From positions 62,001-126,000 of the forward strand of contig JFHB01000061.1 of NCBI GenBank assembly GCA_000729835.1: a stretch of DNA of 64,000 nucleotides, given 5' to 3'. How positions within the stretch are numbered: position 1 is the first letter of the stretch; the number at the start of each line of letters is the position of its first letter. Position numbers and translations under genes: made by a program. Of this stretch, positions 46,724-56,799 are shown one piece after another. This stretch comes from Atkinsonella hypoxylon (taxonomy: Eukaryota > Ascomycota > Sordariomycetes > Hypocreales > Clavicipitaceae). The notes under the pieces were generated by a model. The model saw nothing but the letters and a program-made list of their open reading frames with translations, ran no database searches and had not been told where the DNA came from.

Positions 46724-49470
46724 GGTGAAGAAGCCGAGCTATAGGGTTGAAGCGCGGGGGCTTTCGTGTCAACAAGGCTGGCACGGTGCTGTAATTCGAA
46801 GAAGAAACACCTGGATCTAAGACCCGTCAGCTGTACAAGATGCAGAGGTACTTCAAGCATTCGATCACTGATTCGCAGTCTGCATCTCCAAAGCACGACT
46901 TCGCGCCCTTGTAGGCAAACGCCCACTGCAGCGAGAACAGACGGTCTCTCGGAATCAGCGGCAGCAAGAGCTCTTGGACGCTTCAACACTCTCGACATTC
47001 CGAGTACGCCCAATCAGAGCCAATTAAATCGGAAACGGGATCCCCAAGGACCTCGCAATCTCCAGGCAGGTTCTGGACGACTTAAAGCCAATGCCATGAT
47101 GTCCGTCTTGCACAAGCCCCAGAAGCTGCCGTTGTGGATCCGGAGAGCGACTCCGCTCATTGTCAGACATTGGCCGCTGCAGGGGCCGGACGGTAGTTGA
47201 CGAACATGGGGCACTTACAAGGGCCACGAGCAAAGAAAGTCAGGCCTATGCAACGAAGAAATGAACTGTGGCAGAAAAGCTTCGAACAAGAAGCAAATGC
47301 TAGAATGAGGACGAAGAGTTGAAACAGCAAAGTGTCGTCGCGATGATGATGGGGCCACGCGAGCAGCCACAATTGGGAAGGTTATGCGGGGTCGTCGCTT
47401 CTCAAGAAGCCTGGCAGCACTGAGTCGAGACGGGACAACAGGTTGAGCGAGAAGGTGCTTCGACTGCGACTGCGGGCGGGGTCGTACTGACTGCCGTCCG
47501 CGTATCAGTTACACGGGCTTGCAAGGGCGAAGCCCAGGCGACGCAACTGGCTAATCCTGAATAGTCGACGTTTGTGGTTTCCCTTGACTTTGACGAACGA
47601 AGGACCTATATGTTATGGCTGAGTCGACACGTGCTGCAGCGGAATTCCATACAGCGGCCAGAGTGCAAGGGCGTGGAAATATATGGGATTTGGTGGTGCT
47701 GTGAGCTGGTTTGGTGAGTTACGACAAGCGCACAGATGACCGAGAGACGGTTGATGGGGCGAACAACGACGACCCGTTGAATGTCGACCAGTTGACGCTC
47801 TTTGCAGAGGCCGATTTTGATGTGCCGGCAAGCAGGAAAGAAGATGGCGATACACCGACGTAAAACCGAACTAGCCGAGAAAGCACACGCTGGGAGAATG
47901 AACGTTGGGGATGCCCAGGCACACTGTGTGGGCGAATTTGGAGGGAGAGATGCTTGAACGCGACACCAACTCATTTCGTCCGGCTCCCACTGTGTGCAAG
48001 AGCTTCCTATCAACCCAAGGCCCCAAGGATGTGTACTGTAGCAAAGAAAAGGCTTGGACGGCCAAAGTGGCATCATTGATTGACCTTCTAGGCAAGCCAG
48101 TGCGTGGTGTGCGTGGTGTGCGTGGTGTGCGTGGTGTGCGTGGTGTGCGTGGTGAGGTGTGGTGAGGTGTGGTGTGTGTGGTGTGGTGTGATGTGTGTGG
48201 TATTGCAGTTCGAAGAGGCGGCCCAGTCACACGCAAATCAAGTACTAGTGCTAGGCCAAGAATCCTCTTAATGCTGTTACAGCCTGTTCCCGTTTAATAT
48301 CACCTGTACCTTCACGGCTGCGGGGTTTGATTCAACATGCGCAATGCAACATGCGCAATGCAACAGATCTGAACCAGGCGGCATGCTGCTGCAGCCGCAC
48401 GACCACTGACGTTGGATGTTGACTCCGATGCGGGGTCAAACTTCCCTGCGACTTCCCTGCGTGCGGGCGGCTCAGCGCCTGTACAAAGGCCGCAGGTGCT
48501 GCTGGAAGGAGGCGTTAGTATTCCGTACATACATCCCTTTGGCAGTAGGTGGCTACCTTAGGTAGGTAGTTATCAGGGAAAATCAATCGTGTAGACTGAA
48601 GTGCCCTCTACCCCACTATGTTCTGACTGGGCCTACCTCCTACATGCGACTAGCTTGCTCTCTTAAGACCAAAATAGCCACATCAGTTACGTCCAGCAGG
48701 GCAAAGAGCAGCCTTGGCCGAAACCCATGCAACGATAAATACCTAACTTACAAATGGGAGCTGTTCTCATAAGTTCATAACCATTACCCCCCTCACACGC
48801 CGCCCTGGCACGCAACCCAGTCAAGCCAATCGAGCAAGCCGTAATTACAATGCTTGTAATCATACAGTTTGTGCTAGATCTCAAGGCGCCGACTACGAGT
48901 CGCCTCGTTTCAGAATTGCAATGACAATTTGTATTGCTAGAGCACGTTCTTCTTGCTTCCCTCATTCAGTAACTTCAAAAATGCCATGGCTGTAACCAAG
49001 GGACTGCCGTGCTCACAGCAAACGTTTCTCACGCATGTTGTCATGTCTAGCGCAAAGTTTCTGTCTGCGAACCATGGGCTCTAAACGAAAGGGCCTCCAT
49101 TACAAGCTGTTATTCAACAGTCGTAAGGGCGTGAGCAAAATTGGGATTCCAGCTAATAATCTCAGGTTCAGCGTATTTCATTTATAAAGCTCAGCATATG
49201 CGAGGTACAGGTTTGGTTCTTACTTTATCGCCTACCTAATTAAGCGATCATACTGCCCCACTAGGAGCTGAGTTAACTGTCAACGACTGTGGCCAGCAAG
49301 CTAGCACTGTGCATCTTGCCACGATAGCCGCGATAAGCAGCAATTCTGCCACAGTGTATCGATTGTATTCACACTCGGACATTTTTATGGTCCAACTTCT
49401 TGAACTTTTGTTCGACGAGCCAACCGTTGGGTCAGGCGCAAGCCCCATACCGACTCGATCGCAAGTGAAA
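46724..49470. other. Intergenic region, carrier / BUD22
   Basis: These 2.7 kb lie between divergent genes. No gene is supported; open frames at 46766-47200 and 47606-48076 have no recognisable features. A 9-bp array lies at 48100-48154 and a CCTTAGGTAGGTAG motif at 48549. Part of 46724-47400 probably is the carrier's promoter and leader. Confidence 0.5.
48100..48185. repeat. 9-bp tandem repeat GTGCGTGGT, then GGTGAGGTGT variants
   Basis: About six exact copies of GTGCGTGGT, followed by degenerate GTGGTGAG and GTGTGTGG units. The plus-strand frame over it reads Val-Arg-Gly repeats but has no gene context. Confidence 0.9.
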
Positions 49471-50905
49471 ATGCCCAAACGGAAGCGTGACGATGGTTCG
49501 AGTGTGCGAGATATATTGGAAAAATACGAAAATGAAGTCTTCCGAGCTTTGAAAACAGCAAAAGGGTTCGAGAGGCAACGACTCAGCAAAAGGTTGCGAG
49601 AACAGGGCATCACCGCAGAGAAGAAGCAGCGATTAGAGCGTGAAGTCTCTGTGCTAAAGGTACCGTGAAATCACTGAGCAGTTTTGAATATATGGCGACT
49701 GAGCAGTTATTTATGTTAACATGCTCTAGTCTCTCGACTTGCACCAAACTGCACGTGCGCATTTGCACCTGTCTCTACTCAAAATTAAATCGATTTCTAC
49801 GTCCCCCAATCTGCCTGATGAACTGCGGAGAGGAGTCTCGAAGCCCGATCTGCCAGAGGAGGAGCATATAGCGCTTCATAATGTCACAAGCGGACTGTAC
49901 AACAGGGAACCGGTGAAGCAAGCCATGGGCCGAGCAGTCAAAGCCGTGTGCAGCCATTTGAATGTTCCAGTGCCAGAGACCTCGAAGCGATCTCGCAAGG
50001 TCAAACGCGAAAATGAAGAAGATGAGCCTGCAGATGGTATGGGATTGAACCCTCCCATGTCAGAATCCATCAAGGGTTCGGCGGACGCCAATAATGCCGT
50101 TGCACCAGACAAAGAGTCCGAAGAGTCCGAATTCGAGGGCTTCAGCGACAAAAATGATGTACCAGACACTATTACGGCTGCAAATGACAGCAATATCGAA
50201 GAACACGAAGAAACACAATTTGAAGAACTGAATGATCTGCTCGCGAATTCCTCTGATGAAGAACAGGACTGGAATGACGAGAAGTATGCACAGTTCCGAG
50301 GGAAAGAAACTGTAAATTTAGATGACATCTCTGTTTCCGGCTCGGATGCAGAGCCCGAAGCAGACACTGAGTCTCACTCCCCAGCCTCTTCTAGATCGCC
50401 GTCACCACCAGTCATGAAAGGTCCAAAATCGGAGAAGAAAGCTTCATCAGCTGCTAAACCTGGCCAGATCGGTGGTTCGACATTCCTCCCATCGCTTATG
50501 GGAGGATACATATCAGGCTCTGAATCCGCCTCAGACATTGAGGAAGCCAAACCAAAGAAGCGCCGCGGTCAACGTGCACGACAAGCGATATGGGAACAGA
50601 AGTACGGGTCTAGCGCTAGACATCTACATAAGCCAGCAAACAGAGGCGATAGAGATACAGGTTGGGACACGAGACGCGGCGCAGTTGAAGGGGACAATCA
50701 TGGAAAGCACCACTTGCCATGGAAGAAAGGCATTCAACGCCCTGGTGCTGGAGCATCACGACAGCAAGGGGAGGCCGTGCCGACAGCTAAACATAGGAAG
50801 AGGGATGACGAGGGAACGCTGCACCCAAGCTGGGAGGCGAGAAAGAAGGCTAAGGAAACGCAGAAGAAAGTTGAATTCGCTGGCCAGAAAGTGGTGTTTG
50901 ATTAG
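49471..50905 (+). CDS. BUD22: BUD22-like ribosome biogenesis protein
   Basis: Two exons, 49471-49659 and 49730-50905, give 454 aa. The start MPKRKRDDGSSVRDILEKYE opens a basic coiled region, the middle is acidic and Ser-rich (ESEESEFEGFSD, NSSDEEQDW) and the C-terminus has FLPSLMGGYISGSE, KKRRGQRARQAIWEQKYG and LHPSWEARKKAKE, which are typical of the BUD22/SRFBP1 family. These nucleolar proteins act in 18S rRNA maturation and small-subunit assembly. An in-frame upstream frame from 49309 exists, but the ATG at 49471 begins the conserved domain. The intron has a TTAAC branch site and CTCTAG end. The stop codon lies inside an ATTAGC repeat. Confidence 0.85.
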
Positions 50906-50927
50906 CATTAGCATTAGCATTAGCATT
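50901..50927 (+). repeat. ATTAGC hexanucleotide repeat overlapping the BUD22 stop codon
   Basis: About four copies; in the BUD22 frame each copy provides a TAG, so the coding end reads TAG CAT TAG CAT TAG CAT TAA. Confidence 0.95.
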
Positions 50928-51276
50928 AAAGATAAAGAGAAGGATTGCAATGCCCTCAGCACAGGCGTTGTTCTTTGTGTGCACGATCACAGTGTCCTCT
51001 GGGCTGCTTAGATCTTTTTGTTTAGGCAGGAGCTCATGTCACAAGATTCAGCATCCGCTTGCTCCTTTTGAACTACACCGTTCTGTAGGCCGGCATTGAC
51101 AGAATTGCCCAAAACTCTACCCTCTCAGCCCATAACCTACATTGACGCTGCTTGATCAGCTCGTCACCTTTGCTTTGTTCCGACAGATGCTTGGTCATGT
51201 GTCGGCAGCTATTGAATCCCTATTAACGTATTGACTACATGCCTATATCTTAGGGCGAGAGAACACGGACAAAGTC
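50906..51276. promoter_or_regulatory. Intergenic region, BUD22 / 508-aa gene
   Basis: These 371 bp hold the BUD22 3' end and the upstream region of the next same-strand gene. Nothing else stands out. Confidence 0.5.
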
Positions 51277-52803
51277 ATGGAAGACCAGTACCAATGTAAA
51301 AAGACCACACCACCCTTGAACCATATCTTGAACAACGGCAATCGGCAACGCAAAGTCAGTCCTCCAGAAGCCCCTTCTGAAGAGAATGCGCAGTGCTGCA
51401 ACGTACACCTTACTGCTGATTATGCAGCCGCAATGCAGCGGGCAGAAGTCAAGGCACGGGCTCATCTAAGAAAGCGGCGTCTTCACCATGCGTCTATCAC
51501 GATTGCCGGAGTATCAGAGCCGCCAAGAGCTGCGGAGAACCAGATGTACTTTCTTAGCGATGCAGACATTACAGACATCATCAGCATCACCATGAATACT
51601 TTGCGTCTCAGCTGTATGCCCCCAGATCATCCTGCAGAAGCCCACGGCCACGGCCACGGCCACGGGCATGACGCACAAAATCAAAATCCAACGGTTTCGG
51701 GCTTCGAATATGGAAAAACTTCAATTACACCCCGCTTATCCGCTGCAGCAGATCCTGCTACGACGATTAGTTTGCCCAAAACAGTTTTTTCATACACGAA
51801 TTGGGAGGGGCGGAAACTCTCTGTAGCGGATTCCGGGTTCGACTCGTCGGCCAAAGCCACCATATTGTCTCGTGGCAGTGTGTCTGAGATCATTTGGACC
51901 GAAAACCAGATCTGTGAAGCAGGGGAATCTCCAGAGTCACTGTCCTCTGAGGGTCTTTTCGAGAACCAACTTAGCCGGCTCGGACTCAATATGATCGAGG
52001 CTGAACGAGCTGATTCGATATGCCGCTTTGTTTCTCCCTTGCCACTATCAATGCATTCAAAGTTCAGCAAGAGGATGTCTCGCTCCACAGACGATGACTC
52101 CAATATCACTTCATTTCCGGAGCTACGGCCACGGCATTGCACAAACGATTGGCTTAATCCCCCCGTTGATATCGAACAACTCTTGCAAACACGATCATCC
52201 GATTTATATGGCAGGGGTATTGATGCGCATAGTGGTCTGGTGCCGGTTTCTCCAGAGAGCATAGAGGAACCAAGTCTGGCTTTGCCCTTGGCATGTGGCG
52301 AAAGTGTATGCCATGAGTCTTGCGCTTTTTCTACGCCCCATGTCCACCGACACCAGAGCAATGAATCAATGTTGGAAACCGAGGCTACGCGGTTGAAAAA
52401 TGCTCTCCATTCAAACTCACGCTCTACCCGCAGCTCCCCAGTTCCCACGCCATCCCAGTCGCCACGCGGCAGCTTGGGCGACACGTTGCCCAAAATATTG
52501 AACAAGCTTCGTCAATATAGTCAGCCCGGCATTCACGAGCGCCCGAAGGAATGGAATGCGTGGTCCCCCGAGCGGGAAAGTCGATTAGTACTTGAGCCGT
52601 CACCAGCTCTGAATAGCCGATCTAGAGACAGCGTCGTCCGAGAGCGCACACTTAGTCCTCCCACAGTCGACGACTCGGGAATATATGAAGCATTGACTGG
52701 AAGCAGAATGGTCAAGTTGAAGAAGAGGTGTGCTACATGCTCGGAGGACTATCGGCCGCATGTTTGTACGGATGACTTGGATAGCCGCACGTCGCTGGGT
52801 TAA
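51277..52803 (+). CDS. Hypothetical protein, 508 aa, Ser-rich with C-terminal Cys motif
   Basis: One open frame starts MEDQYQCKKTTPPLNHIL. I do not recognise a family. The N-terminus has a conserved-looking helix (ADYAAAMQRAEVKARAHLRKRR), then a His-Gly repeat (HGHGHGHGH, near residue 125). Most of the rest is Ser/Pro-rich and probably disordered, with possible kinase sites (RSTRSSPVPTPSQSPRGS, ERTLSPPTVDDSG). The C-terminus has CATCSEDYRPHVC, which could bind a metal. Codon use and length make it a real gene. No membrane segment or signal peptide is seen. It converges on the RRM protein with a 218-bp gap. Confidence 0.75.
   Translation: MEDQYQCKKTTPPLNHILNNGNRQRKVSPPEAPSEENAQCCNVHLTADYAAAMQRAEVKARAHLRKRRLHHASITIAGVSEPPRAAENQMYFLSDADITDIISITMNTLRLSCMPPDHPAEAHGHGHGHGHDAQNQNPTVSGFEYGKTSITPRLSAAADPATTISLPKTVFSYTNWEGRKLSVADSGFDSSAKATILSRGSVSEIIWTENQICEAGESPESLSSEGLFENQLSRLGLNMIEAERADSICRFVSPLPLSMHSKFSKRMSRSTDDDSNITSFPELRPRHCTNDWLNPPVDIEQLLQTRSSDLYGRGIDAHSGLVPVSPESIEEPSLALPLACGESVCHESCAFSTPHVHRHQSNESMLETEATRLKNALHSNSRSTRSSPVPTPSQSPRGSLGDTLPKILNKLRQYSQPGIHERPKEWNAWSPERESRLVLEPSPALNSRSRDSVVRERTLSPPTVDDSGIYEALTGSRMVKLKKRCATCSEDYRPHVCTDDLDSRTSLG
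51641..51668 (+). repeat. In-frame hexanucleotide repeat GGCCAC encoding Gly-His
   Basis: Three to four copies encode alternating His and Gly in the 508-aa protein. Confidence 0.85.
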
Positions 52804-53021
52804 TTCATAGCTTCCGGTGATGTATACTTTGAGGTAGATTGCAAGCCCAAGAAAATAACAAAACACTCCTATACACCAAGTATGAGGACCCTCTCCTCTT
52901 CGCCGAGAATGATACCACAGCACTGGGGGTTGTAGTGAAATGGGTCATTAACATCTAAGAGGCGCGCATCCTAGTCGAGCAAGCGCAGCAAACATGCAAT
53001 ATATACGTCACTAGAGCAAAT

Positions 53022-53565
53022 TCATATAGCCTTGGAGGCCCTCGACCTATTCTCCCGATGCCTCTTCTCCTTGGCAGCCGCTTTTCTCCTCGACATCCAA
53101 GACTGGTTCAAATCCCGCCTGTTCTCCCAGAACCACGACTGAAAGTCACTACCGCCCTGTCCCTCCAGCGGCTGGACCTCCCCTTCCGCCTCGCCCTCGC
53201 TCTCGCCCTCTCCCACCTCCTCATCAAGAACATCCTTCTCATTGTCCGGGGCCCAAAAGTTCCTCATGCGAGCGGGATGAGCTGTATCAGGGGTCGGCGC
53301 AGCGCTTCGCATGTTTCTGCGTTCGAAATCCTGGCGCGTGAAAGGCGTCATGGGGACGGTCAACGAGGCGGGTTCCTGTTTGTCGGCCTGGGTTCCGAAG
53401 AAGCTGAATTCGATGGGCGCGGGGGTAGATGCGGCTGGGTCGTGGGGCCGCTTGTAGAGGGCTTCGAGGGGGTGCATTTTTGCGGGCGATGCGGCGGGGA
53501 TCTTGATGGTCAGGCTGACGGGGGAGTTGGATATGGGATGGGAGTCTTGCGTAGTCGTGGGGTTT

Positions 53566-53617
<52 letters not shown>

Positions 53618-54599
53618 GGGAACTGCTCGATTCGTCGGCGGCCTCTTCTGCGTCTTTCTGGGTTACGCGGTCGTCTTCTGAGGATGCATAGGAGGAGGCA
53701 TTGGCGTCTTCTGATGTCCCGCTGCTGCTCGTGCTCTCATCAGACGCCTGCTCTTGAGTTTCCTTTTCCCCAGCCCTGCTTGCGCCCGTGGGCTTCCCCC
53801 GTTCTCTCGTCTGCACCGCCTCGACCATGTTCCCATCCTCGTCTACCCATCCCTTGCCATCCACAAACTCAACCGCCTCCTTGCCCTGCCTATCCGGCAC
53901 GGCGTTCTTCAAAAAGCCGGGAAACAGCGTCGTCTTTTCGAACTCGTGGACCGTAACCTGTCTGCTGCGCCCCTTCTTCCTCTTGTACGCTTCACCGGCA
54001 GGCAGATTGCCCATTGCATTAGGCGGCATCCTCGTCTTGAGGAGGCATTCATCCTGGTCCGTGTACTTTGACCTAGGGCGCTTCCTCACCTTCCCCTGCT
54101 CTTTCTTCCCAGAAGACTTGTCCCTGCTCCGCTTGTTCCTGACTTTGGACTCTGTAGATTCGGTCCATCCGCGCTTGACCTTCCGATCCTTCAGCACAAC
54201 GCCCTGTACGAGATTCACATCGCGCCCGCGCTGGACGGACGTCTCGCTCTCGGCCGCAGCCCTTCTCTTGCTCTTGGACTCCGCGTCCGGCGCATGGCCC
54301 GTCGGCTCAGGCCTCTTCTCCAGCCGGGCCTTTTCGACGCGCATCCTGGCACCTTTGAGAGTCGCCCCGTTGAGCTTCCTTCTTAGCTTCTCCGCGTCGG
54401 CGGCCGGGAGGTCTACGAAGCCGTAGCGCTTCTCAGGAAAGGTCTCGATTGTGTGCAGCGAGATGTTGCGCGCGTGGGGGAGCACGGCGGCCGGCAGAGC
54501 GATGGGGAGGAGGTCTTGGTCCAGGGGTGTGATGTGTAGTCGGATGTAGCCGTCTTTCGTAGAGAGGTCACTTCTTGCAGATGGCTCGTCTGGGGCCAT
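53022..54599 (-). CDS. Nucleolar RRM protein, NOL8-like
   Basis: A single exon encodes 525 aa from the ATG at 54599 (MAPDEPSARSDLS). The frame is open upstream to 54773 through a Lys-rich run, but the RRM begins right after 54599 (YIRLHITPLDQ... RYGFVDL, residues 18-95), so the internal ATG is preferred. The middle is basic with many Lys/Arg and short conserved blocks (QVTVHEFEKTTLFPGFLK). An acidic part with a (Asp-Ala) repeat follows, then PLEALYKRP and a C-terminus FWENRRDLNQSWMSRRKAAAKEKRHRENR that is typical of nucleolar NOL8-like proteins in fungi. A role in ribosome biogenesis is likely by family. Confidence 0.8.
53570..53617 (-). repeat. In-frame hexanucleotide repeat encoding Asp-Ala
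   Basis: GCGTCT on the plus strand, about eight copies, reads as GACGCA (Asp-Ala) in the RRM protein. Confidence 0.95.
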
Positions 54600-55255
54600 C
54601 GCCTCTTTGGAGGGGAGGGGAGACACGACCAGGTTGGTGGGCAGGCAGGCAAGTTTTAAGGACCTGCTGGCTCTAATCTCTCTCTTTTTTTTTTTTTTTG
54701 AGGCTCGATTGTTTCTGGGACTTCCCTTGCTCCACTTCGCGGATGAGCGGGACCCGCAACTGGCGGGTTCCACTGGAACCCCATTGGAACCCTGCTGGAA
54801 CCCTGCTGGCCTGAGTGTGGACTCGATTGGGAAATTGATTGGTGATGCTCTTCAGTTGTTCTGGAAGATAGCAGAAGGGGTCGGATATTCTCCAGGCCAA
54901 CTCAGGGATCTCGTTCTAATTTGTTAAGCAGTGAACTAACTCGAGCACACATTCGTCCCGCTACAAGCGACGCATGCACAGTGACCAAGCACCGCAAAGC
55001 CGAAACCCGTCAAATTGTGTCCAGTCATCAAGTCACACGCAACCGAACAAAAGCAAATCCATTCCATTCGCATTAAATTATGGTACACAGCTGCCTTTGC
55101 GTTCAATCATGACCAAAACCGTGCTATCCAACCCAATCAAGATCGACATACCGGCAGGGAGTAGAGTACATGTAGTGTATTTTTTTTTTTTTCAGCAATA
55201 TAATTATGGGAGATGGTCGTTCTTCCGGTCCCAGATTTTTGGTCCCCATCTAACC
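54600..55255. other. Intergenic region, RRM gene / holocytochrome c synthase
   Basis: These 656 bp include the RRM gene's upstream region, a T-tract at 54686-54700, a short repeat of TGGAACCC (about 54774-54800) and a T-tract at about 55179-55190. No gene is supported. Confidence 0.5.
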
Positions 55256-56374
55256 TCAGGTTCTGGAAGCGTTGTGACGGAAAAATGGCTGAGGATCTTG
55301 CTCCCTCTTGTCTCCGCCAGTCGCTTTCCACCAGACATCTGTACTCCAGCGGATGATTCGTTCGGCAGCACCTCGAGGCGTAGCTGCAGGGCGGATGTCG
55401 AGGTAGAACACAGGCTCACCAGTGGGCTCGGGGTCGCCTTCGTAGTAATCGATTACGTAGCGAATCTGTTGTCGTTCACCATTGACGTCTCGGGAAACGT
55501 ACCAGTCGTGGCGGTCGAAGGGAGGTGTAGTGCTGTTTCACGAGCGTTAGCCAGTCTTTCATCAAGTTCATAGCAGGACGATACAAATGGAGATCTACAT
55601 ACCCAAACTTTGAGGGATAGATCCAGCCCAAGACCTGGAGCATCGCAGCCTTAGGCGTCATGTCCTTGGGTCGACCTTGGAAACGAACCAAGCTCGGCTC
55701 CGGCTCGTTTCTATCCCAGATTTTCTCGAGCTCTTCAGGAGTGTGAGCCTCGCCACGACGGCACGCCTGCCACCCCTTGTAAAGGCCCTGTGCAAAACGC
55801 TGCTCCCAACCGACAATCTCGGCCCAAGCACCCTCATTTAAAAAGTTGTGCACCGAGACCATGGACTCGATGGCTGTGATGTCGGTGTCCGTATAGCCTT
55901 TTCGCAAGAGAGCGTTGTACATTTGCTGGGGAGATGGATACTCCCATGTGCCATTTCCGGAACCTTTTGGAATCGTCGACTCCTCGCGACTCGTGGGAAG
56001 TGCCATCGTTTGATTAGACGCAGGCTGCTGTGACAGGTCTGAAAACATGTAGTTTAGCGGGTTGAGCTGCGACAGAAGCGACTTGGGCTCCTCTTGTGCA
56101 TTGCGAGCCTCGTGAGGCACGGGACATGCTGAAGTTGGTGGTCCAGGACTCTGGGGTTTCTCGCTGGGGTTCAGCGCATCGAGCGTCTTTTGGTGCATAG
56201 GACATCCTGCCTACTTGGAAGAAAAGAATGGGAGGCAAGGTCAGCGACGGAGATGACTGGCGTGAAGACTGAACAATCAGCACATACAGGAGGCGCTCCA
56301 TCTCCAAGCACGAGGAGATGATCACTGGGCGTGCGCGCTGCAGCGGGGGTACGCTCAGCCCAAAACCAACCCAT
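55256..56374 (-). CDS. Holocytochrome c synthase (cytochrome c/c1 heme lyase)
   Basis: Three exons, 56374-56288, 56210-55603 and 55532-55256, give 323 aa. The enzyme attaches heme covalently to apocytochrome c (or c1) in the mitochondrial intermembrane space. Two CP heme-regulatory motifs are seen (C32-P33 in AGCPMHQ and C58-P59 in SACPVP). The catalytic region YNALLRKG...VSVHNFLNEGAWAEI contains the conserved heme ligand His (H150). The C-terminal exon reads PPFDRHDWYVSRD, IRYVIDYYEGDP, FYLDIRPA and RWSTDVWWK, typical of the family. The exon-2 start (TAG then GCAGGATGTCC) avoids a stop and keeps the phase. Fungi often have separate lyases for c and c1; which one this is remains open. Confidence 0.93.
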
Positions 56375-56799
56375 GACGACGTTTGAGAACTCAAAGATGA
56401 GAAAAGAAGAAAAGAAAGATGAAACCGGACAGACGCAGTGGCGAGGGAGAAGTGGAAGGAAGTGAGATGGAAGGGTGGCGGCACAAAGTCTTTGTCGTGG
56501 AACGCCGCCGGCTCCTTTACGTCGCGCTTTTTCATTTTTTTTTTTTCCCCTTTCTTTTCCCACCATCATCGATTAGCGCCCGGTCACAAAAAGTCCTACG
56601 TCACTACGGAGCACTCACTCCCCGACAGTGCCGGTTCCGTCTGGTTCATGTTGCCTGCATGCAGATCGACACCAACAAGTGACCATCCATCTGGGCCAGA
56701 CCTGGGCAGACAGACTACGACTCACATGTGCCTTTACCACCAGCAACCATGGACGCATGTCGCAAGCCAACGGTGATCTAGCCAAGTTCGCATATCGAC
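56375..56799. promoter_or_regulatory. Bidirectional promoter of holocytochrome c synthase and MCP2-like gene
   Basis: This 425-bp region between two head-to-head genes, both for mitochondrial proteins, contains a T-tract at 56526-56539 and no CCTAGG motif. Shared regulation is inference from the layout. Confidence 0.6.

Noticed and set aside
47606..48076. 156-aa minus-strand frame next to the 9-bp array
   Set aside because: Two other frames overlap it and none shows conserved sequence.
54600..54773. N-terminal extension of the RRM protein to 54773
   Set aside because: The extension is a Lys-rich low-complexity run coded by a T-tract; the RRM starts just after the ATG at 54599.
55204..55419. 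Alternative minus-strand frame at the 3' end of holocytochrome c synthase
   Set aside because: The phased third exon uses another frame, which carries the conserved family C-terminus and stops at 55256.
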